Shown here: one piece after another, positions 8,519 through 15,980 of the stretch
Layout: each line of letters begins with the position of its first letter
Numbering within the stretch: position 1 is the first letter of the stretch
Virus record (IMG/VR): IMGVR_UViG_3300028024_000186
Coordinates: 1-62,328 of that record
Length of the DNA stretch: 62,328 nucleotides
From: a virus
Direction: 5' to 3' (one strand)
Made by a program: the position numbers and the translations under genes
The notes under the pieces: model-generated
What the model was told of the DNA's origin: nothing
The model's database searches: none
Seen by the model: only the letters and a program-made list of their open reading frames with translations

Positions 8519-9138
8519 GCCACAGCGAGGGCCGCGATATGGCTCTTGATGCCGAAGTACACTGCCCGGCAGGCCGCCAGATCGACAGCGGCGTTGTGGG
8601 CGCCGAGCAGGTCATTGCCGGTGAAGTGCTTGTAGGCTTCGCCAAGATTCGGCGACTTGGGCATGCGACGGCCGGCTGCGGCCATCTTCTCGGAGGGAGG
8701 CAGGTTGATGATCTTCGTGCTGTTCTTCTGCGTGCAGAAGGCCACCCCGGCCTTCCACTCGTCCGCGAGCGCTTCCCCGTAGGCGTCCGAGCGCATCAGT
8801 TCGATGCGAATCATGCGCATGTCGAAGGGCTCGTTGTGGGCGACGCGGATGGTGGACTTCTTCCACATTTCGAGGAACAGGTCCAGCGCCTGACCGATGG
8901 GAACGCCGAAGCGCCCGGCCTTCTCGTTCGTGATTCCGGTCAGCGCTTCCAGTTCTTCGGGGATCGTCCAGCCCTCGGGCTTGATGATGAGGTCCATGAA
9001 GGCGAGGGTGGTGCCGGTGTCCTCGTCATGCAGCTCGGCTGCGAGTTGGGTGATGCGCGGCTGGCTGGGGTCTTCGCTGGGCAGGCCCCATTGAGGAATG
9101 CCAGTGGTTTCCGTGTCGTAAATGAGGATCGGGGTCAT
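8515..9138 (-). CDS. DnaQ-like 3'-5' exonuclease (DEDDh)
   Basis: A 207-residue 3'-5' exonuclease of the DEDDh superfamily, which removes nucleotides with two metal ions. Exo I is YDTETTG (Asp8, Glu10), Exo II is HNEPFDMRM (Asp106), and Exo III is HNAAVDLAA with His181 and Asp186, so the catalytic set is complete. The length is that of a stand-alone exonuclease domain. In phages such enzymes act in DNA degradation, repair or replication. Here it lies in the recombination part of the leftward operon, close to the YqaJ-type exonuclease and the ERF annealing protein. Confidence 0.9.
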   Translation of the reverse strand: MTPILIYDTETTGIPQWGLPSEDPSQPRITQLAAELHDEDTGTTLAFMDLIIKPEGWTIPEELEALTGITNEKAGRFGVPIGQALDLFLEMWKKSTIRVAHNEPFDMRMIRIELMRSDAYGEALADEWKAGVAFCTQKNSTKIINLPPSEKMAAAGRRMPKSPNLGEAYKHFTGNDLLGAHNAAVDLAACRAVYFGIKSHIAALAVA

Positions 9139-9172
9139 GGAGTAGTCCTAGGTCGCGTAGTCGGGTGAGGGG

Positions 9173-9739
9173 TCAGAGCCACGCCGCTGCGGGATCGCGG
9201 CGGATCAGCTTTCCGGTCTTCTCTGCATAGCGCAGGCGCATGCGGGCATTTCGCGCGGCTAGAACCTCGGGAAATTCATCCTTGAGGCGCCGGTATTGGC
9301 GCTTGTAGATGACGGACTTGGGGGTGCGAGCAGGGCGGGGTGCATCCGCCTTCTTGCCCAACTTCCAGAGCGCCATCGGGCAGCCCACGCCATCGCTTTT
9401 CAGGTAGCCGGCGATATGCACGTCCACACCATGATGGTCCGCAAGTTGCTGCATGACGGCTCGCCGGGATGCTCCGGTAGCCGCCGCGAGTTCGGTGGCA
9501 CTGCGCATGCGCTTGTCAGCTAGAACATTCTTGATCGCCGTCCATGTGGGCGAGTAGCGATCCTTCTGGAAGTTGACTCGCGGCCCCAGGCCAAGCCATT
9601 TCCCGTGGAAAAATGCTGCGCGATGGGTGCGATTCGGGAGCAGGTGCATGATCTCTTTGAGCGAGCCCGTGGAGTGCCATGCATTGCGCAAGATCGCATC
9701 TTCTTCGGGCGTCCATGCCTGCCATTTTCTCGTGGTCAT
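9173..9739 (-). CDS. SANT/Myb-like DNA-binding phage protein
   Basis: A 188-residue basic protein. The N-terminus (WQAWTPEEDAILRNAW, then LPNRTHRAAFFHGKWLGL) has the tryptophan spacing of a SANT/Myb helix-turn-helix. A second HTH-like segment (SATELAAATGASRRAVMQQL) follows at about residues 80-100. The frame is open to 9811. I chose ATG 9739 because GGAG lies 6 bases before it; alternatives are 9745 and 9751. Role unknown; DNA binding or regulation is inferred. Confidence 0.65.
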   Translation of the reverse strand: MTTRKWQAWTPEEDAILRNAWHSTGSLKEIMHLLPNRTHRAAFFHGKWLGLGPRVNFQKDRYSPTWTAIKNVLADKRMRSATELAAATGASRRAVMQQLADHHGVDVHIAGYLKSDGVGCPMALWKLGKKADAPRPARTPKSVIYKRQYRRLKDEFPEVLAARNARMRLRYAEKTGKLIRRDPAAAWL

Positions 9740-9750
9740 CGTCATCTCCA

Positions 9751-10383
9751 TCAGGCTGCCAGCTTGCGCAGAGCAGCTACGTTGGACTGCACCAGCTTTT
9801 CGAACTCCCACAGGTCGGCAACCATCGCGTCGATGTAGTCGTCGTCACGCTCGATGCGCCAGCGGAAGAATTCCTTTACGGATTCGAGGGCGGGGCAGTA
9901 GATGCAGAAGTCCCACCACTTGCGGCCGGATAGCCAGATGTTTCCCTGCACCTGGTCCATGTACTTCTCCAGGTCCTGATCGATCAGCGTGGTGCGCAGC
10001 TCGTCAGGGGAGATGAGGCACTTGTACTCGGCGCCACCGTCTTTGCCGATCCAGCCGTCCGCGCTTGCCCCGAAGGCCCGGTCATCGGACAGGACCATGC
10101 CTACCGGCTGTACGTAGACCCCGATGTCGGCTTGGTGGGCGATGCGCGCATCCGGTTCAAGTTCGTGGCCGCGGCGCATTTGCCACGTCTCATGACCTTC
10201 GTTCAGGGGTGCACCGCTGATGCGCTCGATGGCGGTGCCGAAGGCGAGTTTGAGGGCGGTGTCAGACCAGTCACCACCACCACGCTTGCGAGAGCGGGCG
10301 ATACGGAAATTGCTGGCGGTGGTCACGCCGGCACGGGCTTGCAGCCACGCATCGCTGCCTTGGGCGCATTCGACGATCAACAT
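9751..10383 (-). CDS. YqaJ/lambda-exonuclease-family recombinase nuclease
   Basis: A 210-residue PD-(D/E)XK nuclease of the YqaJ family (lambda Exo fold), which resects double-stranded ends for single-strand annealing. Family marks: GSDAWLQARAGVTTASNF at the N-terminus, the MRRGHELEPDAR helix, then GASADGWI and GAEYKCLI (catalytic Asp and E-x-K), and the DQVQGNIWLSG helix. It shares the operon with the ERF annealing protein, making a two-component recombination system like Red alpha/beta. Its ATG directly follows the TAA of the preceding Cys-rich gene. Confidence 0.92.
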   Translation of the reverse strand: MLIVECAQGSDAWLQARAGVTTASNFRIARSRKRGGGDWSDTALKLAFGTAIERISGAPLNEGHETWQMRRGHELEPDARIAHQADIGVYVQPVGMVLSDDRAFGASADGWIGKDGGAEYKCLISPDELRTTLIDQDLEKYMDQVQGNIWLSGRKWWDFCIYCPALESVKEFFRWRIERDDDYIDAMVADLWEFEKLVQSNVAALRKLAA

Positions 10384-10563
10384 TTACGCATCCTCCCAGC
10401 CACAATCCGGGCAATGCAGCGCCACCGACAAACAGGATGAGCAAGGCGGGCTGATATGGCAGGAGCAATTCTCGCTTTCTTGATACTCGATCACGCCAGT
10501 GCAGTTTTCGCGATTACATGTTTCCCCTTCCTGCGTGCCGACTTCTTCTTTATGTTCGCTCAT
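10384..10563 (-). CDS. Cys-rich small zinc-binding protein (59 aa)
   Basis: A 59-codon acidic protein with nine cysteines, including CSCH, CSSC and a C-terminal CPDCGW. These pairs suggest a zinc-ribbon-like fold. It starts by ATGA overlap with the ERF gene stop, and its TAA abuts the ATG of the exonuclease gene. This places it inside the recombination cassette as a translated gene. Possible partner of either recombination protein; no direct evidence. Confidence 0.65.
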   Translation of the reverse strand: MSEHKEEVGTQEGETCNRENCTGVIEYQESENCSCHISPPCSSCLSVALHCPDCGWEDA

Positions 10564-11177
10564 GATGCCTCCCGCAGTTCCTGCATGCGCTGGTTGAAGT
10601 GATCGGCATACTTGGCCTTTTCCTCCTTGCTCAAGGCGCCCATGATCTTGCTGACCTCGCCGATGGTCTTGGCGTCGCGCATGCCGGCATGGACTTCCGG
10701 CGCCACCAGAGACTGGCCTGCGCCCCGGTCGTCGCCGTCCTCGTCCAGATCGTCATCGGCGGCCACGCCGAGCATGGCAGTCACGATGTACCGACGCAGG
10801 TAGGTGATCGTCGCGCCGAAGTTCTTGATGTCTCCATCGCCGCGCGGCACGCGCATGGTGGACTCGATCTGCGCGCCGCTGTCGTGGCCCAGGACGGTGC
10901 GAATGACGGTCACGCCATCGGCGTCGGTCACGAGCTGGAACAGGCAGATGCCGTTCTCGGAAAGAGCAGGCGTGGTCTTCTCGCGGATCTCTTGCAGATC
11001 GGCGTAGCTGAAGGAATAGGCCGCCTTCTCTCGCGGTCGGATCGTGACCGAACGATTCTTCGTGATCGGCTTGAAGGCGCCTTGTGCCTTGGCCAGCGCC
11101 GAGTACATCGGGCCCATGCCGCCTACTGGCGCCGGGGTGAGGTTGGTTTCGAGCGGCGGGATGTCGGTGCGGGTCAT
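10560..11177 (-). CDS. erf: ERF-family single-strand annealing protein
   Basis: A 205-residue ERF-superfamily protein that anneals complementary single strands in phage recombination, like P22 Erf. Hallmarks: MYSALAKAQG, the YSFSYADLQEI segment (family Y.YA.L), LGHDSGAQIESTMRVP, and NFGATITYLRRYIVTAMLGVAADDDLDED, the most conserved ERF block. ATG at 11177 overlaps the upstream stop (ATGA); the extra open frame to 11231 is not supported. The C-terminal 40 residues are a helical tail. With the YqaJ exonuclease two genes away it forms a recombination pair. Confidence 0.93.
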   Translation of the reverse strand: MTRTDIPPLETNLTPAPVGGMGPMYSALAKAQGAFKPITKNRSVTIRPREKAAYSFSYADLQEIREKTTPALSENGICLFQLVTDADGVTVIRTVLGHDSGAQIESTMRVPRGDGDIKNFGATITYLRRYIVTAMLGVAADDDLDEDGDDRGAGQSLVAPEVHAGMRDAKTIGEVSKIMGALSKEEKAKYADHFNQRMQELREAS

Positions 11178-11365
11178 GCTGATTCTCCGGCGGACTGGCT
11201 TTGGCCCAGGCGCTTCTCGCCACACGCGCACTTGTATTGGCCGCGATAACTGATCTGGACGCGGCCACCGGCCGGGCCGTAGCTAGCCTTGACCAGTTCC
11301 ACATTGCGAACGAATTCCCATTTGTGCTTGGGCGCCAGCGTGCACGGCTTCTGCTTCATTCTCAT
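11174..11365 (-). CDS. Small basic phage protein (63 aa)
   Basis: A 63-residue basic protein. The core KHKWEFVRNVELVKASYGPA, followed by QISYRGQYKCACGEKRLG, contains a CxC pair and resembles a short metal-binding or zinc-ribbon half. It overlaps both neighbours by ATGA, so it is embedded in a coupled operon between the coiled-coil protein and ERF. A longer open frame upstream is an Arg-rich shadow. Function unknown. Confidence 0.65.
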   Translation of the reverse strand: MRMKQKPCTLAPKHKWEFVRNVELVKASYGPAGGRVQISYRGQYKCACGEKRLGQSQSAGESA

Positions 11366-12612
11366 GCTGCGCTCCCGGTGGCCGCATTGATCGTGGCGTC
11401 GATGCGATCGGCCAGTTCGCCGGCAGGGACATGGGGGCGAGCCTCGACCAGCAGGGCCAGCAGTACGCCAGCTTGCTCGCGAACACGCTGGGCGGTTGCC
11501 TCTGCGGCTTCTTGCTCGCGGCGGCGAGCAGCGGCTTCCTCGCGCTGGCGCTGTTCCTCGGCGGCACGGGCTTCCGCTTGTCGGCGCGCTTCGGCCGCCC
11601 TCTCGTCGGCAATGCGCTTCGCTTCGGCCTGCTCGGCGGCCCGGGCGGCAGCCTCGGCGGCTTCCTTGGCTTCGCGTTCCCGCTTCTCCCGGTCTGCACG
11701 CAGTTGCTGCAACTCCTCGGCATCGCGTGCGGCAGCGAGCATCGTGTTCAGGTTGCTCAGTGCTGCCTCGATGGCTGCACCGGCATCGGCCTGAAACTCG
11801 CCGAAATCGTCTGCCGCCTCGCGGGCCAGCGAATCGATGCGTTGTTGGATTTGCTTCACGCCCAGCCCGATGCACGTCGATACCGCCGTCTCGATGGCGT
11901 GGATGCGGTCCTTGATGCCGGTAATACGCTGCCGCTCGGCTTCGGCCGCCTCCGCCTGGGCTTGCTGCGCGGCAGCCTCCGCCTGTTGTTGGGCACGCAT
12001 TGCCGCCAGTTCTTCGCGTGCCTTGGCGTTTTCCAGATGGACGCGGAGCGTGGTCAGGGCGCCTTCGACCGCTTCCTTGGCTTGGTCGGCATATTCCTGC
12101 CAGTCGCGCTGGCCGAGATACTTCGGCGATTCCAGGTCACGGATCGCGGCGACGACATCGGCCACGCTCGCGCTGAGATAGTCCTTCGGCAGGTTGATGA
12201 TCGCGTTCAGGCACGCTTGGTGGGCTGAGATGCGCGCGCTCTCGATGCGCGCCTTCTCGATACGTTCCTCGTCCTTGCGCCTCTGCTCGGCATCGACCAG
12301 ATCCTTGACGGGTTGCTCGATGGCCTTCACCGACGCCACGATCTCGTCGCGCTTCTCGCGAGCCCGCTTCTGGAGCGCCATCAGCGGGCGATTCCAGTTC
12401 GTGTACGCTTCCTCGGTCGCGGTGCGCGTGCCGATGCAACGCTGCACGAACTCGCGCGCCGCCTTGTTGCCCTCGGTCGTCTTTACGTCGAAGGCTTCGG
12501 CGCCTTCTTCGCGCAGCTTGGCGAGGCCGGCCTCGATGGGGTCATACAAGGCGAGGGCGGTCGCCGACTCCGCCGGAGCTGCGTCCAGCACTTCCATTTC
12601 AGGTGATTCCAT
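11362..12612 (-). CDS. Coiled-coil phage protein upstream of ERF
   Basis: A 416-residue, mostly helical protein. Residues 1-60 form a small N-terminal part (LYDPIEAGLAKLREEG). Long charged coiled coils follow, including an Ala/Glu/Arg-rich stretch of more than 100 residues near the C-terminus (for example REEAAARRREQEAAEA). The architecture resembles DUF1351-like proteins encoded beside single-strand annealing proteins in other phages, which suggests a recombination accessory role. It is coupled to the downstream gene by ATGA. ATG 12612 is used; an internal ATG at 12597 is possible. Confidence 0.7.
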   Translation of the reverse strand: MESPEMEVLDAAPAESATALALYDPIEAGLAKLREEGAEAFDVKTTEGNKAAREFVQRCIGTRTATEEAYTNWNRPLMALQKRAREKRDEIVASVKAIEQPVKDLVDAEQRRKDEERIEKARIESARISAHQACLNAIINLPKDYLSASVADVVAAIRDLESPKYLGQRDWQEYADQAKEAVEGALTTLRVHLENAKAREELAAMRAQQQAEAAAQQAQAEAAEAERQRITGIKDRIHAIETAVSTCIGLGVKQIQQRIDSLAREAADDFGEFQADAGAAIEAALSNLNTMLAAARDAEELQQLRADREKREREAKEAAEAAARAAEQAEAKRIADERAAEARRQAEARAAEEQRQREEAAARRREQEAAEATAQRVREQAGVLLALLVEARPHVPAGELADRIDATINAATGSAA

Positions 12613-12620
12613 GATTGTCC

Positions 12621-12734
12621 TCAGCGGATCGGGATCAGTTCAAGGCTGCCGTCTGCGCGGCAGCGACCAGAGTGTTTGAGGCCAGCGGCGCGCAGGAAGC
12701 GCACCCATGCGACCATCGGGGTGTCGTCCTTCAT
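12621..12734 (-). CDS. Short phage ORF (37 aa)
   Basis: A 37-codon gene. Its sequence (MKDDTPMVAWVRFLRAAGLK, then HSGRC and a short C-terminus) resembles the small proteins common in phage early operons. The ATG overlaps the stop of the upstream membrane-protein gene (ATGA), and the coiled-coil gene starts 8 bp after its stop. No function recognised. Confidence 0.5.
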   Translation of the reverse strand: MKDDTPMVAWVRFLRAAGLKHSGRCRADGSLELIPIR

Positions 12735-12877
12735 GTCGACCACCCAGGAAGAATCGAGATCGTTTCGTTGTCCGCCACGCAGGCGTACAGCAGCACGATG
12801 GCGAGGGCCAGGAGAGTGCCGAAGATCCACGGATGACGGCGCTCGAAGCGGCAGAGGAAGTCGTCGCGGCGGTTCAT
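12731..12877 (-). CDS. Small single-span membrane protein (48 aa)
   Basis: A 48-residue protein with a basic N-terminus (MNRRDDFLCRFERRHP), one hydrophobic helix (WIFGTLLALAIVLLYACVA) and a short polar tail, suggesting an N-in inner-membrane protein. The ATG overlaps the upstream stop (ATGA) and its own stop overlaps the next ATG. It is the second small membrane protein of this operon (see 8399-8518). Function unknown. Confidence 0.6.
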   Translation of the reverse strand: MNRRDDFLCRFERRHPWIFGTLLALAIVLLYACVADNETISILPGWST

Positions 12878-13440
12878 GCGGCGACCTCCGCTCCCAACAG
12901 AACATCGCTCACCACGTCCCAGAGCCGCGAGGGCGCCCACTGGAATCGATCGAAGTCCGCATCCGGCCGGACGCCGGCAAGACAAGTCGAATGAGCACCC
13001 TTACGGAATTCCTCGAACTTGCGCATGAGAGTGGCAACCCTGCCGTCTCCGCCCGCTTCAGTGCGGTGATATGCATACGCACTGACGTGGTATTCATCGC
13101 CGGCCTCAATGGCGTGGCGGTAGTCCTGAACTAGATCGCATCGCCCATCGGGCACCCAAGGCCGTCCACCACGGGCTGTGCGAGCGCCTTCATGCAGGTA
13201 CATGACGTACTCGCCTTCGTCCGTGGGGTAGTGGCGATAGCCGACGTCGATTTGAGTGCCGACCAGAACGCGCGAGCGGAAGCTGAAACGGTGGTCGTGA
13301 ATCGACGAGTGCTCGAAGCACCTGCGGCGCGGCAACTCCGGATGCCAGACATGCAGGCGCTGGTTGTTGGGCAGTTGAACTTGGACAAAACCGAGGCCGT
13401 GCAGCGTGATCTTGTCGGTCATGATGTCGTCGATGATCAT
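12874..13440 (-). CDS. Cupin-like phage protein
   Basis: A 188-residue protein with a cupin-like pattern: HSSIHDHRFSFRSRVLVG (clustered His as a metal site), then EGEYVMYLHEGA, and later a YHVSAYAYHRTEA block, resembling the two cupin motifs of cysteine-dioxygenase-like proteins. The N-terminus (ITLHGLGFVQVQL) is a beta strand pair. The fold is inferred from His spacing. No substrate is known. Both ends are coupled to neighbours by ATGA. Confidence 0.55.
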   Translation of the reverse strand: MIIDDIMTDKITLHGLGFVQVQLPNNQRLHVWHPELPRRRCFEHSSIHDHRFSFRSRVLVGTQIDVGYRHYPTDEGEYVMYLHEGARTARGGRPWVPDGRCDLVQDYRHAIEAGDEYHVSAYAYHRTEAGGDGRVATLMRKFEEFRKGAHSTCLAGVRPDADFDRFQWAPSRLWDVVSDVLLGAEVAA

Positions 13441-13613
13441 GCGCGCTCCTTGGACTTCGCGAGCGCAGCCTTCGCGTCGCGATAGAGGGTGGTGGTAGGA
13501 GCGCTCTCGCTGGCCATCTCATCGACCATGATGTAGCGCTCGACGATGGCCACGAGTTCACCGATGAGGTTGTCGTGATCGGCCTGGCGGGCGGCTGCTT
13601 GAGTGGCGGTCAT
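13437..13613 (-). CDS. Small helical phage protein (58 aa)
   Basis: A 58-residue mostly helical protein (NLIGELVAIVERYIMVDEMA core). ATG 13613 overlaps the stop of the next upstream gene (ATGA), and its stop overlaps the cupin-like gene start. The extra upstream frame to 13682 is shadow. Function unknown. Confidence 0.6.
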   Translation of the reverse strand: MTATQAAARQADHDNLIGELVAIVERYIMVDEMASESAPTTTLYRDAKAALAKSKERA

Positions 13614-13945
13614 GCTGCGGCCCCGGTGGCTTTGGCGAGGGCGGCCCTGCGCTTGGCGCCGACCATCACCTCGTAGTCCCATTCGGGGTCAAGCGCACCA
13701 TCTGCTGCCCGAGCTTGCCACTCTTCCTCAAGTCGCAGCGCTTCTAGCAACTCTGGTGCAGCGGCGATCAGGTATGCATTCGCTTCCTCCACCGTGCCCG
13801 GCTTCGCGCAGTACACCATCGCCACCTCGATGGGGTGGATATCGCCCCGCTGACTCTCGGAGTAGATAGCGCAGATCGAGTCCGCCCTCTCGACGTACGG
13901 ATGCCTCCAGGCCGCGAACCACGGCCCCGGCGTATGCGTGCTCAT
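13610..13945 (-). CDS. TPGPW-type phage early protein
   Basis: A 111-residue member of a widespread phage early-protein type that begins HTPGPW and later has EEANAYLIAAAPELLEAL, both seen here. These blocks are typical of small mosaic proteins near ead/ea22-like genes. The C-terminus is an Ala-rich helix. It is ATGA-coupled on both sides. No biochemical function is known for the family. Confidence 0.75.
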   Translation of the reverse strand: MSTHTPGPWFAAWRHPYVERADSICAIYSESQRGDIHPIEVAMVYCAKPGTVEEANAYLIAAAPELLEALRLEEEWQARAADGALDPEWDYEVMVGAKRRAALAKATGAAA

Positions 13946-14217
13946 GCTGCGACCCCCAAGAAACGTCCCTCATTGCGACGACGATCCGCAGCGTCGGAAG
14001 CCTCGCGCGCCTGGTCTTCGAGATACGCATCCAGCGCGAGGTCAGCGACTTCATCGAGATCATGGAAGTCGGTCACATCCACGCCCGAATCGGTGACGGT
14101 GGCCACCTCGAAGCAATCCCCCTGGCCGGGTTCTTCGTGGGAGGTCTCGTAGCCGCGCAGGTAGTTGCCAGTCACCTGCAGGCTCACGCCGTCGAGTTCG
14201 ATGGTTACGGTTTGCAT
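13942..14217 (-). CDS. Acidic phage hypothetical protein
   Basis: A 91-residue acidic protein. The N-terminal half is beta-rich (VTIELDGVSLQVTGNYLRGY) and the C-terminal half helical (LDEVADLALDAYLEDQAREA). Its stop overlaps the TPGPW gene start (ATGA). Not recognised beyond being a coherent coding region in the operon. Confidence 0.65.
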   Translation of the reverse strand: MQTVTIELDGVSLQVTGNYLRGYETSHEEPGQGDCFEVATVTDSGVDVTDFHDLDEVADLALDAYLEDQAREASDAADRRRNEGRFLGVAA

Positions 14218-14227
14218 GACGGGCCCC

Positions 14228-14644
14228 TCAGATCAGACCGTAGTAGCGAACCTCGACCACCAGATCGCCGGTCGCTTCATCCTTGCGAGGCGTGCTGATA
14301 GAGGGGCTGCGGTAGGCGTCGATGGAAGCCTTGAGGGTCTGCGCGCGCTGACGGAGGGCCTGCTCGTCCTTGCTGCGCAAGGTGTAGGCTCCACCCGAAC
14401 CCTGTGGGCGGTGCCAGCTCGAAACGACGGCCGGCACGGCCGCGGCCTGATCCCGTTCCCAGCTGGCGTTGGCGCTTGCCACCAACTGATCCCGTAGATC
14501 GGTGTAATGCGCCTCACGGTGAAGCCGGCGCGTCTCTTCACCCTCAACACCCGGAAGGGTCATCTGATCGATGGCCACGAAGGCGATGAGGGCTTTGGTG
14601 CGGTCATCCGGGGAAATCCGGCTGACGATTTCGGCGGGCGTCAT
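14228..14644 (-). CDS. Phage hypothetical protein
   Basis: A 138-residue protein of unknown function. It has a helical N-terminus (IVSRISPDDRTKALIAFVAI) and a C-terminal beta strand (GDLVVEVRYYGLI). Good GC-rich third codon positions and tight spacing to both neighbours support it. No family recognised. Confidence 0.65.
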   Translation of the reverse strand: MTPAEIVSRISPDDRTKALIAFVAIDQMTLPGVEGEETRRLHREAHYTDLRDQLVASANASWERDQAAAVPAVVSSWHRPQGSGGAYTLRSKDEQALRQRAQTLKASIDAYRSPSISTPRKDEATGDLVVEVRYYGLI

Positions 14645-14653
14645 GTCTCCCCC

Positions 14654-15334
14654 TTACGCAACTTCGGATTCGGTGGCATCGACCTCGTCGACGGACTCGC
14701 TCGCGTCGATGTGCGAGCGAGCTACCTCGATGAGAAGGTGATATTCGCGGCCGACCTTTGAGTCGGTGCCGTGGCGCTTGTCCACGGCCGCTAGGAATTC
14801 GATATCGGTACCCAGAAAACAGCCGCGCGAAACCATGAGGCCAGCCTTGGCGCGGAACACGGTCAACGTTCCATTCTCGCTACCCACCTTGGAGAACCAG
14901 ACCAGTTGCGCGTTGCCGGAGACCCGCGCGTCGCCGTAGACCCGCGCGTCGCCGTAGACCCACGCGTCGCCGGAGACCCGCGCGTTGCCGGAGACCCGCG
15001 CGTCGCCGTAGACCCGCGCGTCGCCGTAGACCCGCGCGTCGCCGGAGACCCACGCGTCGCCGTAGACCCGCGCGTCGCCGTAGACCCACGCGTCGCCGGA
15101 GACCCACGCGTCGCCGTAGACCCGCGCGTCGCCGTAGACCCACGCGTCGCCGGAGACCCACGCGTTGCCGTCCTCGTCCACGTTCTCGGTCTTTTCGACA
15201 TAGCCACCAGTCTCGCCGGCGGAGACGATGCCAAAGGAGATCAGGGCTCGGATACGGAACAACTTGCAGCCGAAGACCTCGATGGCACTGTCGGCGAGAA
15301 GTTCGAACTTCTTGTTGCGGGTGGTGGCGGACAT
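14654..15334 (-). CDS. Hexapeptide-repeat beta-helix protein, first gene of leftward operon
   Basis: A 226-residue protein. Residues 57-140 are 14 tandem hexapeptides of the form [DN]A[RW]V[YS]G. They place a Val every six residues and a Gly-Asp turn, as in left-handed parallel beta-helix (hexapeptide) or polymer-forming proteins. The N-terminus (SATTRNKKFELLADS, FRIRALISFG) and the acidic C-terminus are non-repetitive. ATG 15334 has GGAG 7 bases upstream and lies about 44 bp after the predicted PL start. As the first gene of the operon it would be made earliest after induction. Role unknown; a rigid assembly or decoy scaffold is possible. Confidence 0.75.
   Translation of the reverse strand: MSATTRNKKFELLADSAIEVFGCKLFRIRALISFGIVSAGETGGYVEKTENVDEDGNAWVSGDAWVYGDARVYGDAWVSGDAWVYGDARVYGDAWVSGDARVYGDARVYGDARVSGNARVSGDAWVYGDARVYGDARVSGNAQLVWFSKVGSENGTLTVFRAKAGLMVSRGCFLGTDIEFLAAVDKRHGTDSKVGREYHLLIEVARSHIDASESVDEVDATESEVA
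14915..15166 (-). repeat. 18-bp in-frame tandem repeat, 14 units
   Basis: Fourteen head-to-tail 18-bp units, each encoding [DN]A[RW]V[YS]G. Units differ at only a few positions (Arg/Trp and Tyr/Ser codons). Because the unit is a multiple of three, gain or loss of units keeps the frame. There are no spacers, so this is not a CRISPR array. Confidence 0.95.
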
Positions 15335-15384
15335 CCCTGCTCTCCATCGGTTGGTTGGCACCTAGTGGTGCGTCGATGGAGAAA

Positions 15385-15412
15385 ACTATACACCAATGAA
15401 TAGATAAATCAA
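15385..15412 (-). promoter_or_regulatory. Leftward early promoter (PL-like)
   Basis: On the minus strand TTGATT (15407-15412) and TATAGT (15385-15390) are separated by 16 bp, giving a sigma-70 promoter about 44-50 bp before the first gene of the leftward operon. The spacer holds a 16-bp operator. The stretch ATCTATTCATTSGTGTATAG is shared with the rightward promoter at 18078-18098. Inferred from sequence match only. Confidence 0.7.
15387..15402 (-). promoter_or_regulatory. Operator OL1-like (16 bp)
   Basis: Minus-strand TATTCATTGGTGTATA, differing in one base from TATTCATTCGTGTATA at 18082-18097. Both are imperfect palindromes with half-site TATNCA. It fills the spacer of the PL-like promoter, where a bound repressor would block RNA polymerase. 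Confidence 0.7.
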
Positions 15413-15426
15413 TACGCAAATGAATA
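15411..15426 (-). promoter_or_regulatory. Operator OL2-like (16 bp)
   Basis: Minus-strand TATTCATTTGCGTATT matches 13 of 16 bases of the 18082 operator and lies 24 bp upstream of OL1, touching the PL -35 box. It also forms part of a wider inverted repeat (15413-15421 with 15427-15436, TACGCAAAT/ATTTTGCGTA). Confidence 0.6.
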
Positions 15427-15480
15427 ATTTTGCGTAAGACTTTGGCGGGGCTGGCAAGTGCCGTCTAGCGGACGGCGCCC

Positions 15481-15795
15481 CTACCTGGTTGCGATGATGT
15501 TAGCTTGAGCTGCGATCGCGAGTGTGCGAACGGTATCGGCCAGGATCTCTATGGCCTGCGCCCGGATATGGGGAAAGGTGCTCACGACTCTTACTAAGAG
15601 GTCTAGTAGAGAGCGGATGAGCAGCATGGGGTCATCCGCATATACCCCTCCGACGCTGGCCCGATAGGTGCCTCCGTGACCGTGCCTGAAGGTGACGCGG
15701 TCTTCAGCCGGATCGTCGTCCGGCGGGCGTGCCCGCACCTGCTGTCTCGCCGTCCGCCCTTGCCGGAAGGCTGACATCTGAATGATGTTGTCCAT
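15481..15795 (-). CDS. Phage hypothetical protein between PL and cI-operon terminator
   Basis: A 104-residue protein not recognised. The N-terminal half is basic and flexible (QGRTARQQVRARPPDDD); the C-terminal half is one amphipathic to hydrophobic helix region (DPMLLIRSLLDLLVRVVSTF, IEILADTVRTLAIAAQ). It stands alone: the cI operon terminates before it and PL begins after it. A GC-rich hairpin (15460-15476) just after its stop may end its transcript. No clear promoter was picked in the 140 bp upstream. Confidence 0.55.
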   Translation of the reverse strand: MDNIIQMSAFRQGRTARQQVRARPPDDDPAEDRVTFRHGHGGTYRASVGGVYADDPMLLIRSLLDLLVRVVSTFPHIRAQAIEILADTVRTLAIAAQANIIATR

Positions 15796-15938
15796 GACCC
15801 CGTCTTCTAATTTTTGGGCAAGAATCGGTCTTGCCTTTCAGGCAGATTACGGGGAGGGTGGGGTACTAGGGCACCCCTCTCCGGTTGGGAGACAGACGGC
15901 TCTGCCGACAAGCGGCAGATGGACCGCCACAAATGCAA

Positions 15939-15962
15939 AAGCCCGCCTCAGTGGGCGGGCTT
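15939..15962 (-). terminator. Rho-independent terminator of the cI operon
   Basis: Inverted repeat AAGCCCGCC / GGCGGGCTT with a short loop. Read on the minus strand the stem is followed by TTTTGC. It lies 20-40 bp after the stop of the last gene of the leftward cI operon. Confidence 0.8.
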
Positions 15963-15980
15963 ATGGTGGAGCAGGGGCTG

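Noticed and set aside
14915-15166. CRISPR-like array
   Set aside because: Units are contiguous 18-mers without spacers and encode a regular hexapeptide; no cas genes are present.
14906-15403. Plus-strand 165-codon frame rich in RVAVDP/RVAGDP repeats
   Set aside because: It is the mirror of the 18-bp repeat on the coding minus strand, which keeps several frames open. It has no ribosome site and the minus frame has promoter, start and context.
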